Under the pieces are notes generated by a model, which did not search any database, was not told the DNA's origin, and saw only the letters and a list, made by a program, of their open reading frames with translations. This document shows positions 60,803 through 64,000 of a DNA stretch of 64,000 nt, piece after piece. This stretch comes from Epichloe hybrida. Its lineage: Eukaryota; Ascomycota; Sordariomycetes; Hypocreales; Clavicipitaceae. The translations under genes and the position numbers were made by a program. Position 1 is the stretch's first letter. Each line of letters begins with the position of its first letter. The DNA lies in assembly GCA_019022495.1 (NCBI GenBank), contig JAFEKR010000002.1, forward strand, positions 6,262,001 through 6,326,000, read 5' to 3'.

Positions 60803-61069
60803 TGTTGAGGATATTCACAGCCTCACATCGTAGCCTTAGATATTAGGCATCACTCTTGTTATCCCCTCTTTGTTTAATAATGTAGCTTCCTGTATTGCGT
60901 TTAATATCGCAGCCTATCGCAGGCTTTGTTTAAAGACCTAGATTTATTACTTATAGATTTAAAGCTTATAAGCTTCCCTTTTCTCTTCTATTTTAAATTC
61001 CTAGATAGTAATTTTACATTATTATTTTCTTTTCTAATTACTCTTTGCCTCTATTTACATTACTTTATA
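60803..61069 (+). repeat. 5' LTR of the inverted copia copy
   Basis: 267 bases, TGTTGAGGATATTCACAGCC ... TTTACATTACTTTATA. The outer half is well preserved and the inner half strongly RIP-altered. Confidence 0.88.
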
Positions 61070-62079
61070 GGTTATAAGCCTAGCGCTTATAATTATACCC
61101 TTACCTTCTTTTTTATTTTTCCCTTTTATCTAACTATTATAGTCTTATATATAATTATATATCTTTTCCTAATATCTTATTAAAGTAAATTACTTAACTT
61201 ATAAGGTAATATAAAAATTCCCTTTCCCTTACCTAAAACTAATAACACTATATAAGTTAAGATTAGATTAATTATAATTTAGCTTCCTTTTATATATAAA
61301 AGCTATAAAAATTTTATATAACTAGGAATTAAATACATAACCTTTATGCGTTATTTTTCTAATTTATAAGCATAATAAATTTTCTCTAAGCTATAAACTT
61401 ATATATTACTTAATACTATATAATCTTTTATAATATATATAAAAAGTTAATCCCTTCTAGGTAAATCTTAGTAAATAGTAAGCTAGAATAAGATATTCCT
61501 TATAAAACTACCTTAGGCACTTAAAACTAATAATCTAGATTTATTACTATCTAAGGTAAAGTAATATATAGTAAAGCAAGTAAAGTAAGTATAGTAAATT
61601 CTAGGTAAAGTAATACTATTTAACTAGGCTAAGGTAAAATATTTAAGGGCATTTAAAAATACCTTTTAAGCTACTTATACTCTTAACTTTATATCTCTAT
61701 ATATTAGTAACTATATAGTAATTTAATTCTTAGAGAGCTATTACTATAACTCCTATTAGACTAAATTAATAATAATTAGTATAAAATATATATAGTAATA
61801 AGAGTATATAAATTCTAATATATAACCTTACCCTTTCTTTCCTATATTATAGCTAATATAAATACTTCTAGTATTATTCTAGCTACTTAACTTAATTTAA
61901 CTAAACTTAATAATATTACTAAGGTATAGTATATAAGAACTATAGTTATTACTTCTCTTAAGGGAGCTAAGAACTTTAAGGAATAAGAGATCTTAATTTA
62001 AATATAAGTCTATATTATATAACTTACACTATACTTAACTAAAATAACCCTATAGTTCTAAGAGACTAATAAGTTATTA
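60803..62079 (+). mobile_element. Inverted second copia copy, truncated
   Basis: The sequence mirrors 60,025 back to about 58,740: LTR first, then the Gag-side interior, so coding would run on the plus strand. It diverges from the first copy only by scattered transitions until about 62,079, where an unrelated repeat starts. Both copies share the RIP pattern but differ at many individual sites. No frame survives. Confidence 0.87.
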
Positions 62080-64000
62080 TGGACTAGCCCCTAGGCGACT
62101 GCGATAGGGCGTTAATATAGTATTAAGAGACTTAAGGAGAAAGGAGAAAGGGTAAGAGGCTATCCCTAGTAGTGCCCTTTATACCCCCTTAGCTACTTAT
62201 ATAAGCCTCCTTTCCTTACCTTAACTACTTTTACTACTTCTCTCTCTAACTACTATATAGATAATACTTAGGCAAAGCCTAAGCCCTTATATATACCCTT
62301 ACTTAGGCATGTCTAATAAGTCCCCTTTTTAGGATAGTCCTATAAATTATCCTATAGGTTATTAATCCTATTCCCTGCTTATTATTATTAGATATATAAT
62401 GTATTTACCTTGCTAGCTATTACATAGTAATAGTAACTACCTTACTTCTATGCCTTGGTTTTACAGTGCGTGTAATATGTTTACCTTACTAACCTATTAT
62501 TTATTATAGTCTCTAGCCCTGCCCTTACTAGTTTATTAATTACCTAATATAGGTTTAAAACTATATATAAATATTTTACTTAGTTTCTTTTTTATATCTT
62601 ACCTTCCCTTATATAACACTATCCCTATACTATTATAATTCTATTATACCTTTCTCTTTATCCTATTAAAACCTCCTTCTTAAATAATTATTCTCCTATT
62701 AGAATATGCCTTATAATCTATTTAACTCTCCTTTACCTCTAGCTACTTTTACTATACCTTTAGCTTATTCTATTAGTAAGTTTCTTATAGAGAGTAACTT
62801 AGATAATAACTAATTTACTACTCCTTAATTAGTCTAGCACCCTTATAGGCTATATGTAAAATAAGCCCTTACTACTAGTGTTCTAGAATATTATTTACCT
62901 AAATCTAGAGAATTATGCTCTTTATATTAGAAGTAATACCTTTCCTATATATAGTATACTAGGCTTTTATTTACTAACCCTTATCTTTATTATATACTAA
63001 AGGATATTAAGGCAAAGATTACTATAGGTATATATATTATTAAACCTAGAGTCCCTAAAACTTTAGATATAAAAAAGAAAATACCTATACTATCCTAAAG
63101 GTATTACTACCTTATTAGTTAGTAAAACTCTCTCCTTACCTAGGCTTAGTTTAATCTAGCTTCTATTTAGTTAGCCCTTAAGGCATCCCTTATTACTAAT
63201 ATTACTATAATAAATATAACTAGTCTTAAAGTTACCCCTTTTATTAGCACTAGCCCTTTAGCTAGCTATAGTATAGCTTACTTTATATAGTAAGCTATAA
63301 GCATTTTATTCTAATAGAACTAATAAGTTATTAGCGGACTAACTGTAATATATAAAGAGATATATAATTAGTTTACTATACTTCTCTAAGCTTTAATGCC
63401 TTATTACTAGGATAAAATCTAGTAATATATTTAAATCACTAGGTTAAGTAATAAATCTCCTTCTTATTACTACTAGTAACTTTTATGCCTTCTCTTTATA
63501 ATAAGTCTAACTTATAATTATATCCCTAGAGCCTTAGAAGCTAGCTATTCTCTAGCTAGAAATAATACTCCTCCCCCCCTTAGTTATCTTTCTCTTACTT
63601 ATTACTTACTTACTAGGTCTTCTATTATACTCTCTCTTATATATACTCTATATACTAACCTTATTTATACTATCTAGGTCCTAGGTTATGCCTAAGGTAA
63701 ATAAGGTAAATAACTTATTATACTATAACTATTACCTAGTAATAATAATACTATAGCTATAGTAGTAGTAATATAACTCTAGATAAAGGTAGCGTGTACT
63801 TATTTATCTTCTCCTAGTAATTTAGGTAATAACTTAATAGATAATTATCCTTATTAAGTAATAGTAGTAAAAAGCAGTGATTTAGTGCCTTAGGTGCTTA
63901 TAGGAGTCCTTATAAGTATATAAGTCTTTTAAAATTAATTTAGTTTATTATTATATTATATATCTCCTTATTTTAGCTTAAACTTATTAAGGGCCTATGT
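62080..64000. mobile_element. Unidentified repeat cutting the copia copy, runs off window
   Basis: At 62,080 the copia similarity stops and TGGACTAGCCCCTAGGCGAC begins, which would suit the TG end of another LTR. The following 1.9 kb is TA-dense with broken frames and continues past the window end. No second LTR, domain or duplication could be confirmed inside the window. Confidence 0.45.

Noticed and set aside
13507..64000. The AT-rich block as a centromere
   Set aside because: It could be, but everything legible is ordinary nested transposons and there is no sequence test for a fungal regional centromere here.
13507..64000. A giant Starship-type mobile element
   Set aside because: No tyrosine-recombinase captain gene and no cargo genes could be recognised, and the block resolves into separate small elements with their own duplications.

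Overview
The window reads as nuclear DNA of a clavicipitaceous fungus, most likely an Epichloe-type grass endophyte. Two things point there. Bases 1-13,506 carry part of an ergot alkaloid (EAS) cluster with short fungal introns. Bases 13,507-64,000 are an AT-rich, gene-poor block of nested transposons whose coding frames are broken mostly by TAG/TAA in place of CAG/CAA, with TpA greatly over-represented. That is the signature of repeat-induced point mutation (RIP). Genus is inference; species cannot be read from the sequence.

Region 1 (1-13,506), left to right: the 3' part of easH (+), easA (-), easG (+), easF (-), easE (-), lpsB (+). Exons were joined by hand from GT...AG introns of 52-77 nt. 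All five complete genes look intact. Together they supply N-methylation of dimethylallyltryptophan (EasF), the chanoclavine-forming oxidation (EasE), closure of the D ring to agroclavine (EasA with Phe at the decisive position, plus EasG), activation of lysergic acid (LpsB) and late ergopeptine oxidation (EasH). The genes dmaW, easC, easD, cloA, lpsA and lpsC are not in the window. The easA-easG promoter region holds two 143-144 bp hairpin MITEs around a 13-unit decamer array. The shared easE-lpsB promoter region holds a 297 bp element with long terminal inverted repeats.

Region 2 (13,507-27,082): a tandem array, a Ty3/gypsy relic (15,313-22,384) with a probable 806 bp solo LTR inside it, a 530 bp TRIM-like mini-retroelement with a TATAT target duplication, and another probable solo LTR.

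Region 3 (27,083-45,088): two copies of a non-autonomous hAT-like family (X and Y, 8 bp target duplications). X was split by a Tad1-like LINE and by a larger hAT element with a recognisable but broken transposase gene. A 5'-truncated copy of the same LINE then landed inside that hAT.

Region 4 (45,089-64,000): a Ty1/copia element with GTTAC target duplication contains a second Ty3/gypsy copy (duplication CCTTA). That copy contains a very young 1,974 bp LTR element (duplication ATTAT) with LTRs differing by one base and a glutamine-rich coiled-coil frame but no polymerase. A 777 bp island follows, then an inverted copy of the copia element, cut short by a further repeat that runs out of the window.

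The layout is a biosynthetic cluster set beside a nested transposon block whose insertion order can be read from intact target-site duplications. No intact host gene is recognisable after 13,506.
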